From: UBA7672 sp965279085
Lineage (GTDB): Bacteria; Pseudomonadota; Alphaproteobacteria; Caulobacterales; Hyphomonadaceae
Assembly: GCA_965279085.1 (NCBI GenBank)
Contig: OZ257149.1
Coordinates: 1,550,001 to 1,614,000, forward strand
Length of the DNA: 64,000 nt
Reading direction: 5' to 3'
Shown: piece after piece, positions 44,184 through 52,974 of the stretch
How the letters are laid out: the number at the start of each line of letters is the position of its first letter
How positions within the stretch are numbered: the stretch's first letter is position 1
Program-made: the position numbers and the translations under genes
Notes under the pieces: generated by a model
The model's input: only the letters and a program-made list of their open reading frames with translations
Told to the model about the DNA's origin: nothing
The model's database searches: none

Positions 44184-44873
44184 ATGCGCAACCGCTACAT
44201 CCTTCTCGCGCTTCTCGCCTTCGCTCTCATCGCGCCGCCCGTCTTCGCGCACGCGATCGGCGGCCGCGATGCGGAGTTCGTGCGCAACACCATCGGCGCC
44301 GATCCGTTCCCCTTCCTCTATCTCGGCGCCAAGCACATGGTGACGGGATACGACCATCTGCTCTTCCTGCTCGGCGTGATCTTCTTCCTCTACCGGCTGA
44401 AGGACATCCTTCTCTACGTCACGCTGTTCTCGCTCGGCCATTCGACCACGCTGATCATCGGCGTCCTGTTCGATCTTGGCGTCTCATCCCACCTCGTTGA
44501 CATGGTCATCGGCCTCTCCGTCTCGTGGAAGGCATTCGAGAATCTGGGTGGCTTCCGCAAATTCGGCTGGGAGATCGATAACCGCATCGCCGTCGGCGCC
44601 TTCGGCCTCGTCCACGGCCTCGGCCTCGCCACCAAGCTGCAGGATCTCGGCCTCAACGCAGACGGCCTCGTCCCGAACCTCATCGCCTTCAACGTCGGCG
44701 TCGAGATCGGTCAGGTCATGGCGCTGTCCATCATTCTCGTCGTCATGACCCTGTGGCGCACGACGAAAAGCTTCGGCCGCCTCGCCATAGCGGCTAACGC
44801 CCTCCTGTTCCTCGCCGGCATCGTGCTGGCCGGCGAACAGCTCGCGGGCTACTTTCTCGCAGGAGACGCATGA
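44184..44873 (+). CDS. HupE/UreJ-family membrane protein
   Basis: 229 residues from the ATG at 44184; an earlier in-frame ATG (44133) adds 17 residues without family look. A signal-like helix ends at VFAHAIGG. About six membrane helices follow, with the HupE/UreJ-type segments GAKHMVTGYDHLLFLLGVIFF (about residues 50-70), FSLGHSTTLIIG and GLVHGLGLATKL. The conserved His and Asp residues in membrane helices suggest transport of a divalent metal; HupE homologues carry nickel or cobalt. This is the HupE_UreJ_2 branch. The stop overlaps the next start (ATGATGA). No urease or hydrogenase gene is near. Confidence 0.85.
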   Translation: MRNRYILLALLAFALIAPPVFAHAIGGRDAEFVRNTIGADPFPFLYLGAKHMVTGYDHLLFLLGVIFFLYRLKDILLYVTLFSLGHSTTLIIGVLFDLGVSSHLVDMVIGLSVSWKAFENLGGFRKFGWEIDNRIAVGAFGLVHGLGLATKLQDLGLNADGLVPNLIAFNVGVEIGQVMALSIILVVMTLWRTTKSFGRLAIAANALLFLAGIVLAGEQLAGYFLAGDA

Positions 44874-45550
44874 TGACTGACAAACAGCCCATCGCGCCCG
44901 TACAGCTGAATGTCTCGGGCAAGACACTCGCCATCATCACCGGCGGCGGTCTCGTCGCCGGGGCGCTGATCGTGCTCGGCGCGATCATGCCGGCCGAGTT
45001 CAACGTCGATCCGCTCGGCATCGGCAAGCTCACTGGCATTGGCCGCCTCTGGGCGCCGGAGCAGAACGAGATCGACGCGAATTCCGCGGGCGGCCCGCTC
45101 GCCCGCGAGTATGAAACCGCACCGCGCACAGATGTAATCGAGATTCCGCTCACCGACTTCCTCGGCGGCGCCAATGGCTCCGAGCTCGAATACAAGGTTG
45201 CGATGAAGGCGAACGCGGCCCTGATCTACGAATGGGAAGCCGTCGGCGCGAAGAACGCCGACGATATCGGCTTCGATTTCCACGGCCACACCACGCCCGC
45301 GCTTGGCGAGGAAATGAGCGTCGCCACCTACAAGCAAGGCCGCGGCCTCTCGCAGAAAGGCGCGCTCACCGCCCCGTTCGACGGCATCCAGGGCTGGCAA
45401 TTTTCCAACTTCGGCACGGGCCCGGTGGTCATCCGTGTGAAGCTCACGGGCTTCTACGAACTCGTCCCCGCGGGCCAAGAGGGCAACCTCGCGGGCATTG
45501 TCGCCAACGTTCCCGCGGCCGAAGCCCGCCCGGTTTTCCCGCCAAAATAG
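44870..45550 (+). CDS. Single-pass transmembrane anchor protein, partner of HupE-like protein
   Basis: 226 residues, translationally coupled to the HupE-like gene. A short cytoplasmic tail leads to one membrane helix (about residues 20-42). The rest is outside: a polar spacer, then a domain from about residue 80 (IEIPLTDFLGGANGSELEYKVAMKANAALIYEWEA) ending in FSNFGTGPVVIRVKLTGFYEL. This second part contains a conserved-looking FDFHGHT motif, a possible metal site. Proteins annotated as transmembrane anchor proteins regularly stand next to HupE/UreJ_2 genes in alphaproteobacteria (recollection). It may present or collect a metal ion for the transporter. Function not established. Confidence 0.72.
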   Translation: MMTDKQPIAPVQLNVSGKTLAIITGGGLVAGALIVLGAIMPAEFNVDPLGIGKLTGIGRLWAPEQNEIDANSAGGPLAREYETAPRTDVIEIPLTDFLGGANGSELEYKVAMKANAALIYEWEAVGAKNADDIGFDFHGHTTPALGEEMSVATYKQGRGLSQKGALTAPFDGIQGWQFSNFGTGPVVIRVKLTGFYELVPAGQEGNLAGIVANVPAAEARPVFPPK

Positions 45551-45650
45551 GGGCTACGCAGCCGCCGTCTCGACGCGCCACAATTTCGCGCTAACCTTTC
45601 TCCATCAGGGATAAGGGGCCGGACTGCCGTATTTCGTTTCGGAGACGCGA

Positions 45651-46922
45651 ATGACCCGCCGCGCCATCCTCGCCTTGAGCCTCGCCGGCATTCTTGCGGC
45701 GTGTACCTCGACGCGTCCTGCGCCCATTGTAGCCGGCGGTCGCACGCCGATCCCTACGCGTCCGCCGGTCATCACGCCGACGACTCCTGTGACGCCTCCG
45801 GTGGCGCCGCCCAGCGATTTCGCGCTCATCCCAGCAACCTATGCGCAGGTTCCCGGCTGGGCGGAGGCCGACATGGCGCCGCCGCTGGCCGCCTTCAAAC
45901 GCCAGTGCGATTCCTGGAAACTCCGTACGCCCGACGCTCCGCTCACCGGCGGCCGCTATGGCGGCAATGTCGGGCAGTGGCGAAATGCCTGCGATGCGTC
46001 GCTGACGATCCAGCCGGGACAGGAACGCTGGTTCTTCGAAAACTATTTCGATCCGCAGATCGTGGTCGGGCCCGGCGAGTCGAAACTCACCTCCTATTTC
46101 GAGCCCGTGATTCAGGCGAACCGCACCTGGCTTCCGCCCTTCACAGAGCCGCTGCTCAAGCGCCCGCCGGACATGGTGACCGTCGATCTCGGCGCCTTCG
46201 CGGAGGCCTACGACAGCGAAACGCTTCGCGGCGCGCCGCGCACGCTGAACGGCAAGATGAACGGCGATCGCATCGTTCCCTATCCGAAGCGCGAGTCGAT
46301 TACGCCCTATCTCGGCCAGATCATCGGCTATGCTCATCCGGCCGACGTCTACAACCTTCAGGTCCAGGGCTCCGGCCGCCTGCGCTTTCAGGATGGCACG
46401 GAAGCGCGCGCGCAATTCTCGGCACAGAACGGCTACAAGTGGAATTCCGCGCTCGGCGCGCTTCGCAGTTCAGGACGGCTGTCGAATCCAAGCTGGAGCA
46501 ATTTCCGCTCATGGCTCGATACCAACCCGAACGATCAGAAAACCGCGCTCAACGCCGATCCGTCCTACGTCTTCTTCCAGGAAGAGACCGTCACCGACTA
46601 CGCCGCCGGCCCGCGCGGCGCAGCCAACGTGCCACTGACGCCAATGGGATCTGTCGCGGTCGATCCGGCCTATCACCCATACGGCGCCGTGGTATTCATC
46701 GACGCGACCTATGACGGCAATGCCTTTCAGCGCCTTCTCGTCGCGCAAGACACCGGCGGCGCGATCCGTCGTGGCCCCAATCGCGGCGACCTCTTTGCCG
46801 GCACGGGTCCAGAGGCCGGGACCTATGCCGAGAAGATGAACTCGCCCGCGCGCTGGTGGACGCTACTCCCGAAATCCTTCGGCGCGCCAATCGCCGGTGT
46901 CGCGTCGACGCCGCCGGGCTAG
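45651..46922 (+). CDS. mltA: Membrane-bound lytic murein transglycosylase A
   Basis: 423 residues. Lipobox LAAC with Cys18, then a Thr/Pro-rich linker to about residue 55. The MltA domain is at about 110-290 (YFDPQIVVGPGESKLTSYFEPVIQ, VYNLQVQGSGRLRF) and the 3D domain with its Asp cluster at the end (MGSVAVDPAYHPYGAVVFIDATY, then LLVAQDTGGAIRRGPNRGDLFAG; about 320-385), which holds the catalytic Asp. It cleaves the glycan strands of peptidoglycan with formation of 1,6-anhydromuramic ends, from the inner face of the outer membrane. Its stop codon shares CTAG with the convergent VOC gene. Confidence 0.95.
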   Translation: MTRRAILALSLAGILAACTSTRPAPIVAGGRTPIPTRPPVITPTTPVTPPVAPPSDFALIPATYAQVPGWAEADMAPPLAAFKRQCDSWKLRTPDAPLTGGRYGGNVGQWRNACDASLTIQPGQERWFFENYFDPQIVVGPGESKLTSYFEPVIQANRTWLPPFTEPLLKRPPDMVTVDLGAFAEAYDSETLRGAPRTLNGKMNGDRIVPYPKRESITPYLGQIIGYAHPADVYNLQVQGSGRLRFQDGTEARAQFSAQNGYKWNSALGALRSSGRLSNPSWSNFRSWLDTNPNDQKTALNADPSYVFFQEETVTDYAAGPRGAANVPLTPMGSVAVDPAYHPYGAVVFIDATYDGNAFQRLLVAQDTGGAIRRGPNRGDLFAGTGPEAGTYAEKMNSPARWWTLLPKSFGAPIAGVASTPPG

Positions 46923-47317
46923 GCTGAAGCCTTCATGCGCCAGGGCGGGTTCCGGCGGTTCTCGCCGGCATGGTAAAGCGTGATGCGGTTGCCTGCGGGA
47001 TCGCGCAGATGCGCGATGCGCCATAGATAGCTCATCGTCTCCGGGTCGCTTTCGAATTTGATGCCTTTGGCTTTCAGTTCGGTGACGAGGTCGTCGAGCC
47101 GATCGCTCTCGAACCAGATCTCCGGCCAGTCGCCGCCCTTCCAGCCTTCGACGTGCTCGATCGAGAAAGTCGACGGTTCGCCGCCACCGCCTTCCGGCAG
47201 TTCGAAGCGGGCATAGCGCGGCGGCGCGTCGACGATCAGTTTCAAGCCTAGGGTCTGATAGAATTTGACGCTCGCCGTGTAGTCGGTGAGCGGGACGGTG
47301 ACCTGGTTGAGGCGCAT
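46919..47317 (-). CDS. VOC family protein
   Basis: 132 residues. It begins RLNQVTVPLTDYTASVKFYQTLGLKLIVD, the usual first half of a VOC module, and ends in LRDPAGNRITLYHAGENRRNPPW. The metal-binding His of the first strand is replaced (NQVTV), so it may bind a ligand without a metal. It overlaps MltA by the shared CTAG and starts five bases below the end of the DUF72 gene on the same strand, and is thus probably expressed with it. Confidence 0.85.
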   Translation of the reverse strand: MRLNQVTVPLTDYTASVKFYQTLGLKLIVDAPPRYARFELPEGGGGEPSTFSIEHVEGWKGGDWPEIWFESDRLDDLVTELKAKGIKFESDPETMSYLWRIAHLRDPAGNRITLYHAGENRRNPPWRMKASA

Positions 47318-47321
47318 GGCG

Positions 47322-48200
47322 CTACTTCTTCTTTTTTGGCACCGCCTTCCTTGCCGGGGCGGCTGTCTTCTTCGCGGCCTTGCGCGCCGCTGGTTTCAGC
47401 TGGGGAGCCTTCGCCTTGCCCGCAAGCAGTTCATCGGCCTCATGAGAATTCTTCGGCGCGATGCCGAGCTTCTCCTGAAGGGCCATTGCCGCCGCCGGAT
47501 TGCGTTCCTTGGCGCCGGAAATGATGAAGGCGTAGACGTCCTGTTTCTTCGACCAGTCGGTGAACATCTTCGCAAAGCGGCCGATGTCGGATGAGGGATA
47601 GCCGTTCGGCTCGTCGCTCTTCGTCTGCATCAAGCGCGCGACCGCAAACGGCGAACCTTCGTGACGCAGCTTCGGGAATTCATCGTCTTCGGCGTAGACG
47701 ACAGTCGCGCCGTGCTTCGTCAGCAGGTCGTAGAACTCGGGCACATCGAAGCCAGTGCCGCGCACTTCAAGCGCATGGCGGAGTGGAAGCTTGTCCTTCT
47801 CCTTCGGCAGCACCGACAGGAAAGTGTTGAAGTAGTCCGCATCGAATTTGCGTGTGCCGGGGAACTGCCAGTTGATCGGGCCGAGCTTCTCCTTCAGCGA
47901 CGTGATGCCCTGCCCGAGGAACAGGTCGACGGACTTCTTCATGTCGTCCTTCGTCTTGCGGACGGTCGAGAAGCGGTGCGCTTTCAGGCTGAACACGAAG
48001 CCGGTCGGCGCGGTCTCGGCCCATTTCGCGAATGTCTCTGGCTTGAAGGACGAGTAGTAGGTCGCGTTTACCTCCAGCGCCGTCATCTTGCGGCTCATGT
48101 AGTTGAGCTGCTTCGCCTTCGAGAGGCCTGATGGATAGAAGGTTTCATCCCACGGATCGAAACTCCACCCGCCGACCCCGACGCGAACCGGATGCGCCAT
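47322..48200 (-). CDS. DUF72 family protein (YecE-like TIM barrel)
   Basis: About 292 residues from the ATG at 48200, with GGAGG seven bases upstream; the open frame further up is non-family. The N-terminal RVGVGGWSFDPWDETFYPSG is the DUF72 hallmark, and the order of motifs (NYMSRKMTALEVNATYY, FVFSLKAHRFSTVRK, INWQFPGTRKFD, HALEVR) follows the family. DUF72/YecE is a TIM-barrel of unknown activity, related in fold to sugar-phosphate enzymes. The last 35 residues are an unusual Lys/Ala/Pro-rich tail ending in four Lys, which might touch nucleic acid or membranes. Confidence 0.9.
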   Translation of the reverse strand: MAHPVRVGVGGWSFDPWDETFYPSGLSKAKQLNYMSRKMTALEVNATYYSSFKPETFAKWAETAPTGFVFSLKAHRFSTVRKTKDDMKKSVDLFLGQGITSLKEKLGPINWQFPGTRKFDADYFNTFLSVLPKEKDKLPLRHALEVRGTGFDVPEFYDLLTKHGATVVYAEDDEFPKLRHEGSPFAVARLMQTKSDEPNGYPSSDIGRFAKMFTDWSKKQDVYAFIISGAKERNPAAAMALQEKLGIAPKNSHEADELLAGKAKAPQLKPAARKAAKKTAAPARKAVPKKKK

Positions 48201-48393
48201 CCCTGCCTCCAAACTTCCTGTTGCCCTGCCCGCCTGTAGCACGTCCCCCCAGCCAACCGCACCTTCGCGCCGGGGGCGAGGCTTACGCAAACTGCAACCC
48301 TTTGCTGCAGAATCCCGCCCGAATTCCTGCAGGAATGGTTGGTCGGAGCTTCCGTCTGTGGATATGCTCGCCGCGGTCAGGAGGGGACCTGCG

Positions 48394-49953
48394 ATGAAAA
48401 ACTGGTTGGCGGCGTTCGCCCTCACCGGTCTGGCGGCTTGCCAGTCCGTCACGTCGCAGCACGTCGATTTCACGTCGGGCCGGGTCATGGACGGCCTGCA
48501 ATACGCGGCGCCAAAGGCGCTGATGACGGTGAAGCTGGTCGCCTATGGCGCGGACGTTCATCTCACCATCAGCCAGCCATTTCTGGTGGGCGATCCGGCG
48601 GCGACATTTGCGCTGACGGCGTCGTCGGGCCTGTTCGCGGATGAGCGGTATCTGTTCGTCGTGAACCCGGAAACGCGGCTGCTGACCTACATCAACTCGG
48701 TGTCCGACGGACAGGCGGCCAAAATCCTCGTGAACCTGGCGCGGAGTATCGGCGCCATCCAGGGCGCAACGACCACGCCGGGCGATGAGTCAGCCGATGC
48801 AGGTAGCTCGCGGGTGACGCCCGTGACGCTCTATTCGACCGTGATCGATCCCTTCGATTTCGCTGGCTGCGATTTTGCGGTTGCGTGCGAACTGACGAAG
48901 CTCAACCAGACGCTGCGCCAGCGCGCGATGGCCTTCTTCCAGTGCGATCTGCCGCAACCGGCGGACGTCGCGGCGCAGTGCCAGCGGCTGAAGACCAACG
49001 AGAACTATTTCTCCGTGACGATCGATCCGCTGTTCACGATCACGACGCCGAAGGGTGAAGCGGTGCGTTCGGCCCCGCCGTCTGCGTGCACGAGCTCGAT
49101 CTGCTATCGCGCGCCTGCTCCTTATCTCATCGGCGTGCACGTTGCGGGCGTAAGCGACAACTCGGCCGTGATCATGATGCCGAACGAGTCGCCGATAATG
49201 TCGATGACCCTGCCTGCTGGCGTGTTTGCGTCCGCCAAGTCGCGGGTCGAGCTGGTGCATGGCATGCCGGCCACGATCACCGTGCGCCGCGAGAGCGAGC
49301 TGGCGGCCGTGACGGCGGTTCCGATCTCGATCATCCAGGCCTTCTTCGGCGCGGTCGGCGAAGTTTTCCGCCTGCGTGTGAACTATGACAACAGCACGGT
49401 GAACCTGCTGCAGGCCGAACAGAACCGCATCAGGGCGGAGGACGCGTATGGCGACTTCCTCGAGCAGCGTCGTGCTGCACAGGAGGAGGCGGCGCGCGCG
49501 AGATCCGTGGCGAATGCGCTGGCGGCTGATCCGGGTGCGACACAGCTTTCACGCGATAGCGCCAACCGGGCCGCCGACGAAGCGCTGCAGGAGCTCGAGG
49601 AAATCGAGAACCGGATCGACGATGAAGTTCCGTCGGTGGGTGACCCGGATCGTCCGAGCCTTGCGGATGGCTCCATCACGGCGCGTGGCCGTGGGGACAC
49701 GACATCGCTTGATCGCGACGCCGATCAGGATGTGGATCCGTTCTCCGATCCGGAAGGCTCCGGCGTCGCGGATATCCAGCAGGCGGAGATCACCCTGCTC
49801 GATACGCCGCGCGACCTGTTCGACCTGCACGTCATCGACGGGCCGGGTGAGAATGGTTCCGGCGATGCGGACGGCGGGGAAGATCCGGATACCGACATCG
49901 AGGTCGATCCCTCGGTTGCGGGCCGGCCGGCGGAACCCGAGGACGACAATTGA
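48394..49953 (+). CDS. Lipoprotein of unknown function coupled to a protease gene
   Basis: 519 residues from the ATG at 48394 behind a GGAGGGG site. Lipobox LAAC with Cys16. I do not recognise the family. Residues 20-130 are beta-rich (VKLVAYGADVHLTISQPFLV) and may form one domain. Two Cys pairs lie near 165-195 and 230-235. A helical region at about 337-410, rich in Ala, Glu and Arg, looks like a coiled coil. The last 90 residues are extremely acidic, with many Asp/Gly repeats that resemble calcium-binding linkers. The stop overlaps the TTG start of the protease gene by four bases (TTGA), so the two proteins are made together and probably work together at the outer membrane. Confidence 0.7.
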   Translation: MKNWLAAFALTGLAACQSVTSQHVDFTSGRVMDGLQYAAPKALMTVKLVAYGADVHLTISQPFLVGDPAATFALTASSGLFADERYLFVVNPETRLLTYINSVSDGQAAKILVNLARSIGAIQGATTTPGDESADAGSSRVTPVTLYSTVIDPFDFAGCDFAVACELTKLNQTLRQRAMAFFQCDLPQPADVAAQCQRLKTNENYFSVTIDPLFTITTPKGEAVRSAPPSACTSSICYRAPAPYLIGVHVAGVSDNSAVIMMPNESPIMSMTLPAGVFASAKSRVELVHGMPATITVRRESELAAVTAVPISIIQAFFGAVGEVFRLRVNYDNSTVNLLQAEQNRIRAEDAYGDFLEQRRAAQEEAARARSVANALAADPGATQLSRDSANRAADEALQELEEIENRIDDEVPSVGDPDRPSLADGSITARGRGDTTSLDRDADQDVDPFSDPEGSGVADIQQAEITLLDTPRDLFDLHVIDGPGENGSGDADGGEDPDTDIEVDPSVAGRPAEPEDDN

Positions 49954-50780
49954 CCCAGCGCGGCCTCATCACCGCCTGGCAGGAACAGCAGCGCAGCGGC
50001 GCCGATCTCGATCTTTCGATGCCTACGCCGAAAGTCGATTTCGGGTCGAACACGCTTGAGGGCACGCACGGCAAGGATGACAGCGTTGTTGTCGGCAACA
50101 CCGAGGAACAACCCTGGCGGCCCATGGTGCTGCTGCGGATGTACATGGGCGGACGCAAGTTCATAGGCAGCGGCCTGCTGATCGCGCCGAACGTGATCCT
50201 TACGGCCGGGCACAATCTCTTCCAGCTTTCGTCGAAGAAATTCTTCGACTCGATCGTCGCCGATGTCGGTCTCAAGAACGGCAAGACAGGTGCGCAGGCG
50301 CGCGCGGCGCGCGTCGAGGTGTGCCCGGGCTACGAGAAGTTCTCGGCGACCGATCCGCTGCGTTCGCGCGTAGACTATGGCATCATTCGTTGTGACACCG
50401 ACGCGCTCGGTAAATGGGTCGGCAAGCATGTCGATGTCGTGAAGCAGGCGCCGATGGCGGACGCTGAGTATCCTCCTGCCATCTTCTCCGTCGCCGGCTA
50501 TCCGTTCAACGACACGCCGCTGGCGCTGAAAACGTGCGCTGGCAAGGCGATACGCGAGAAGGTCGAGCCGCAGCAGTTCTGGTACACGATGGATTCCATG
50601 CCCGGGCAGAGCGGCGGGCCGGTGTTTCGCTGGTCGCCGACACGGGGCTTTATCTTGGGCGGCATCCATGTGGCCGGCGACACCAGCGACAACCGCGCGT
50701 GCCGCTATTCGACGGCGATGCAGAAGCAGCTGCAGGCGTGGCTGGGCAATTCCGCTAGCGGAACGCGGATCGGCGCTTAA
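49950..50780 (+). CDS. Trypsin-like (S1/V8-type) serine protease without signal peptide
   Basis: 276 residues from a TTG that overlaps the stop of the lipoprotein gene. The catalytic triad is complete: His88 in LTAGHN, Asp142 in VDYGIIRC and Ser221 in PGQSGGPV. The arrangement is that of the trypsin/V8 glutamyl-endopeptidase group. The N-terminal 50 residues are polar (RGLITAWQEQQRSGADLDL) with no hydrophobic signal segment, so the protease seems cytoplasmic, or uses the partner lipoprotein or another route for export. Three or four Cys are present (134-150, 196). A tryptic-type conserved zymogen cleavage site is not evident: VVVGNTEEQPW at 46-56 could be the neo-N-terminus. Followed 84 bases later by ypfJ. 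Confidence 0.8.
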   Translation: MTQRGLITAWQEQQRSGADLDLSMPTPKVDFGSNTLEGTHGKDDSVVVGNTEEQPWRPMVLLRMYMGGRKFIGSGLLIAPNVILTAGHNLFQLSSKKFFDSIVADVGLKNGKTGAQARAARVEVCPGYEKFSATDPLRSRVDYGIIRCDTDALGKWVGKHVDVVKQAPMADAEYPPAIFSVAGYPFNDTPLALKTCAGKAIREKVEPQQFWYTMDSMPGQSGGPVFRWSPTRGFILGGIHVAGDTSDNRACRYSTAMQKQLQAWLGNSASGTRIGA

Positions 50781-50864
50781 TTCGCGCGTTCGCGCCGAAT
50801 CCAGCTGCATCCTTCCCTTCGTCCACGCGTTCTGGCCTATTGGGGTTACCAAGGAGGATCAGAT

Positions 50865-51716
50865 ATGCGGTGGACGGGCGGACGACGCGGCGGCGGGGTT
50901 GAAGACAGGCGCGGCCTTGGCCCGGGAGCGATTGCCGGCGGCGGCGGTGTGGTCGGTATCATTGCCGTGCTGGCTTATGTTTTCCTGGGCGTAGATCCCA
51001 ACACCACAAACGCGATTGTCGGCGGGCTCAACATGGGTGGCGGCGCGGAACAGCGCGGCACCATGGGCACGCCAAAGGATGACGCCGGTCTCTTCGTCGA
51101 CGTGATCGGCGCCAACATCAACGATGTGTGGTCGGCGCAGCTTCCGAATTACACGCCGCCCAAGGTCGTGCTCTACGAACAGGGCACGAATACGGGCTGC
51201 GGCTATGGCCAGGCGGCGATGGGGCCGTTCTACTGCCCCACTGACCAGACCGTTTATCTGGACCTTTCCTTCTGGCAGCAGATGACCTCGCAGCTTGGCG
51301 CTTCTGAAGCGGATTTTGCGAAGGCCTATGTCATCGCGCACGAGTTCGGCCACCACATCCAGACACTGACCGGCGCGTCGCAGAAGGTGCAGCAGGCACA
51401 GCAGTCGATGGGACAGGCTGAAGGCAATCGCTATTCGGTTGCGCTTGAGCTGCAGGCCGATTGCTATGCAGGCGTCTATGCCGCGAATGCCGCAAAGGTC
51501 TCCAACGGCGAGGTCGCACTTGAGGCTGGCGACCTCGAGGGCGGCATGCAGACAGCCAACGCCATTGGCGACGACACGCTCCAGCGCCGCTCCGGCGGCG
51601 GCGTGACACCCGAGAAATTCACGCACGGCACATCGGCCCAGAGGAAACAGTGGCTACTGGCAGGCTATCAGGCCAGCGATCCCCGTACCTGCGACGGAAC
51701 ATTCGAGGGCCTGTGA
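50865..51716 (+). CDS. ypfJ: YpfJ-family neutral zinc metallopeptidase
   Basis: 283 residues, ATG preceded by AAGGAGGAT. The start (MRWTGGRR, GxEDRRG) is the YpfJ hallmark. One membrane helix follows at about 22-45, then a periplasmic domain with the zinc motif HEFGHH (about residues 160-165) and a downstream ELQADCYAG (about 196-204) supplying the third ligand Glu/Asp. Cys at about 105 and 117 (CGYGQ, YCP) may pair. Related proteins are called putative neutral zinc metallopeptidases and have no proven substrate. It is the second protease in a row after the trypsin-like gene. Confidence 0.92.
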   Translation: MRWTGGRRGGGVEDRRGLGPGAIAGGGGVVGIIAVLAYVFLGVDPNTTNAIVGGLNMGGGAEQRGTMGTPKDDAGLFVDVIGANINDVWSAQLPNYTPPKVVLYEQGTNTGCGYGQAAMGPFYCPTDQTVYLDLSFWQQMTSQLGASEADFAKAYVIAHEFGHHIQTLTGASQKVQQAQQSMGQAEGNRYSVALELQADCYAGVYAANAAKVSNGEVALEAGDLEGGMQTANAIGDDTLQRRSGGGVTPEKFTHGTSAQRKQWLLAGYQASDPRTCDGTFEGL

Positions 51717-51718
51717 TT

Positions 51719-51762
51719 CGGCTTCCAAGAGGGCCATTTCAGCGACAGGCCTCTTGGAGCCG
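51719..51762 (+). terminator. Long hairpin after ypfJ
   Basis: CGGCT-CCAAGAGG-CC (51719-51735, with two single-base bulges) pairs with GG-CCTCTTGG-AGCCG (51748-51762) around a loop of about 12 bases. There is no U-tract, so it is a 3'-end stabiliser or a weak terminator. Confidence 0.6.
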
Positions 51763-51843
51763 GGACTTAACTGCGGCTAATTTACGCGAGTGTCGTCTCT
51801 CGTTTTGGCCGGATAGTCCCTGTAGATTCAAGGTTGGGGGCCT

Positions 51844-51877
51844 ACTCGTGCCGGACGAAGCCGGCGGACTGACGAGT
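51844..51877 (+). promoter_or_regulatory. Nested hairpin in the leader of the desaturase gene
   Basis: ACTCGT (51844-51849) pairs with ACGAGT (51872-51877), and inside it GCCGG (51850-51854) pairs with CCGGC (51861-51865). The element ends 74 bases before the desaturase ATG. Whether it is transcribed with the gene is not known. Confidence 0.4.
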
Positions 51878-51951
51878 TTGGTAACGGCGCCGAAACCGGC
51901 TGTCGGGACGATCCCACCTCTGTGCTGACGCTTCCGGAAAGAGCCCGACCG

Positions 51952-52974
51952 ATGTCGCCTGCCCCAGTTGCCTCCTCCCTCCGCCAGAAGCTGGCGCCCT
52001 ATCAGAGCCCCTTCCTCTGGCGTTCTGTGCTTGAAATCATGCTCAGCATCGTACCCTTGGCTGCTCTCTGGGCTGCCGGCGCCGCCGCTGTGGCGGCGGG
52101 CCTCTGGTGGCTCGGCCTCCTGATAGCCATTCCGTCGTCCGCTTTTGTCGTGCGCATGTTCATGATCCAGCACGATTGCGGTCACCGCGCCTACTTCCGC
52201 TCGCCCTGGCTTAATGACTGGGTCGGCCGCGCCATTGGCGTGATCACGATGACGCCGCACGATTGCTGGCGCCGCACACACGGCATCCATCACGCCACCT
52301 CGGGCAATCTCGACCGCCGCGAACTCGGCGCCGTGAAGACGGTTTCGGTCGAGGAATATCGCGCCATGACGCCGATGCAGCGTTTCGGCTACCGGCTTTA
52401 TCGCAACCCGATCATCCTGTTCGTCATCGGGCCGTTCTACGTCTTCTTCCTGCAGCAGCGTCTGCCGCATGGCATCATGAAGGAAGGCTGGCGCCCGTGG
52501 GTGTCCGCGATGGGTACAAACGTCGTGCTGTTCGCTGCCTTTGCTCTCATCATCTGGATGGGCGGCCTCAACGCTCTCCTGCTCGTCTGGATGCCCAGCA
52601 TGCTGCTGGCGTCGTCGATCGGCGTGTGGCTGTTCTTCGTGCAGCACCAGTTCGAAGAAACCTACTGGGCGCGCAAGGACACCTGGAACGCGGAGGAAGC
52701 CGCGATGAAAGGTTCATCGCACTATGACCTGCCGCCCGTCCTGCGCTGGCTGACCGGCAATATCGGTATCCATCACGTCCACCACCTGACCAGCCGCATT
52801 CCGTTCTACCGGCTGTCGAAAGTGCTGAAGGACCATCCCGCGCTGAGCAATGTCAGCCGCGTTGGGCTACTCGAGAGCATCCGCTGTGCGGGCCTCACGC
52901 TGTGGGACGAGGCAAGCCAGAAGCTGATCTCGTTCGGCCACTACGCCCGGCTCAGCCGCGCCGCGGCGGCCTGA
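51952..52974 (+). CDS. Fatty acid desaturase (membrane-bound, three His boxes)
   Basis: About 340 residues from the ATG at 51952; a GTG ten codons earlier is possible. It has two membrane helix pairs and the three His boxes that hold the di-iron centre: HDCGHRAYF (about residues 70), HGIHHATSG (about 107) and HHVHHL (about 277-283). Box 1 is of HxxxH and boxes 2 and 3 of HxxHH form, as in DesA-like acyl-lipid delta-12 desaturases. It introduces a double bond into membrane fatty acids, often in response to cold. The preceding leader contains a nested hairpin. No reductase or ferredoxin gene is adjacent. Confidence 0.9.
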   Translation: MSPAPVASSLRQKLAPYQSPFLWRSVLEIMLSIVPLAALWAAGAAAVAAGLWWLGLLIAIPSSAFVVRMFMIQHDCGHRAYFRSPWLNDWVGRAIGVITMTPHDCWRRTHGIHHATSGNLDRRELGAVKTVSVEEYRAMTPMQRFGYRLYRNPIILFVIGPFYVFFLQQRLPHGIMKEGWRPWVSAMGTNVVLFAAFALIIWMGGLNALLLVWMPSMLLASSIGVWLFFVQHQFEETYWARKDTWNAEEAAMKGSSHYDLPPVLRWLTGNIGIHHVHHLTSRIPFYRLSKVLKDHPALSNVSRVGLLESIRCAGLTLWDEASQKLISFGHYARLSRAAAA

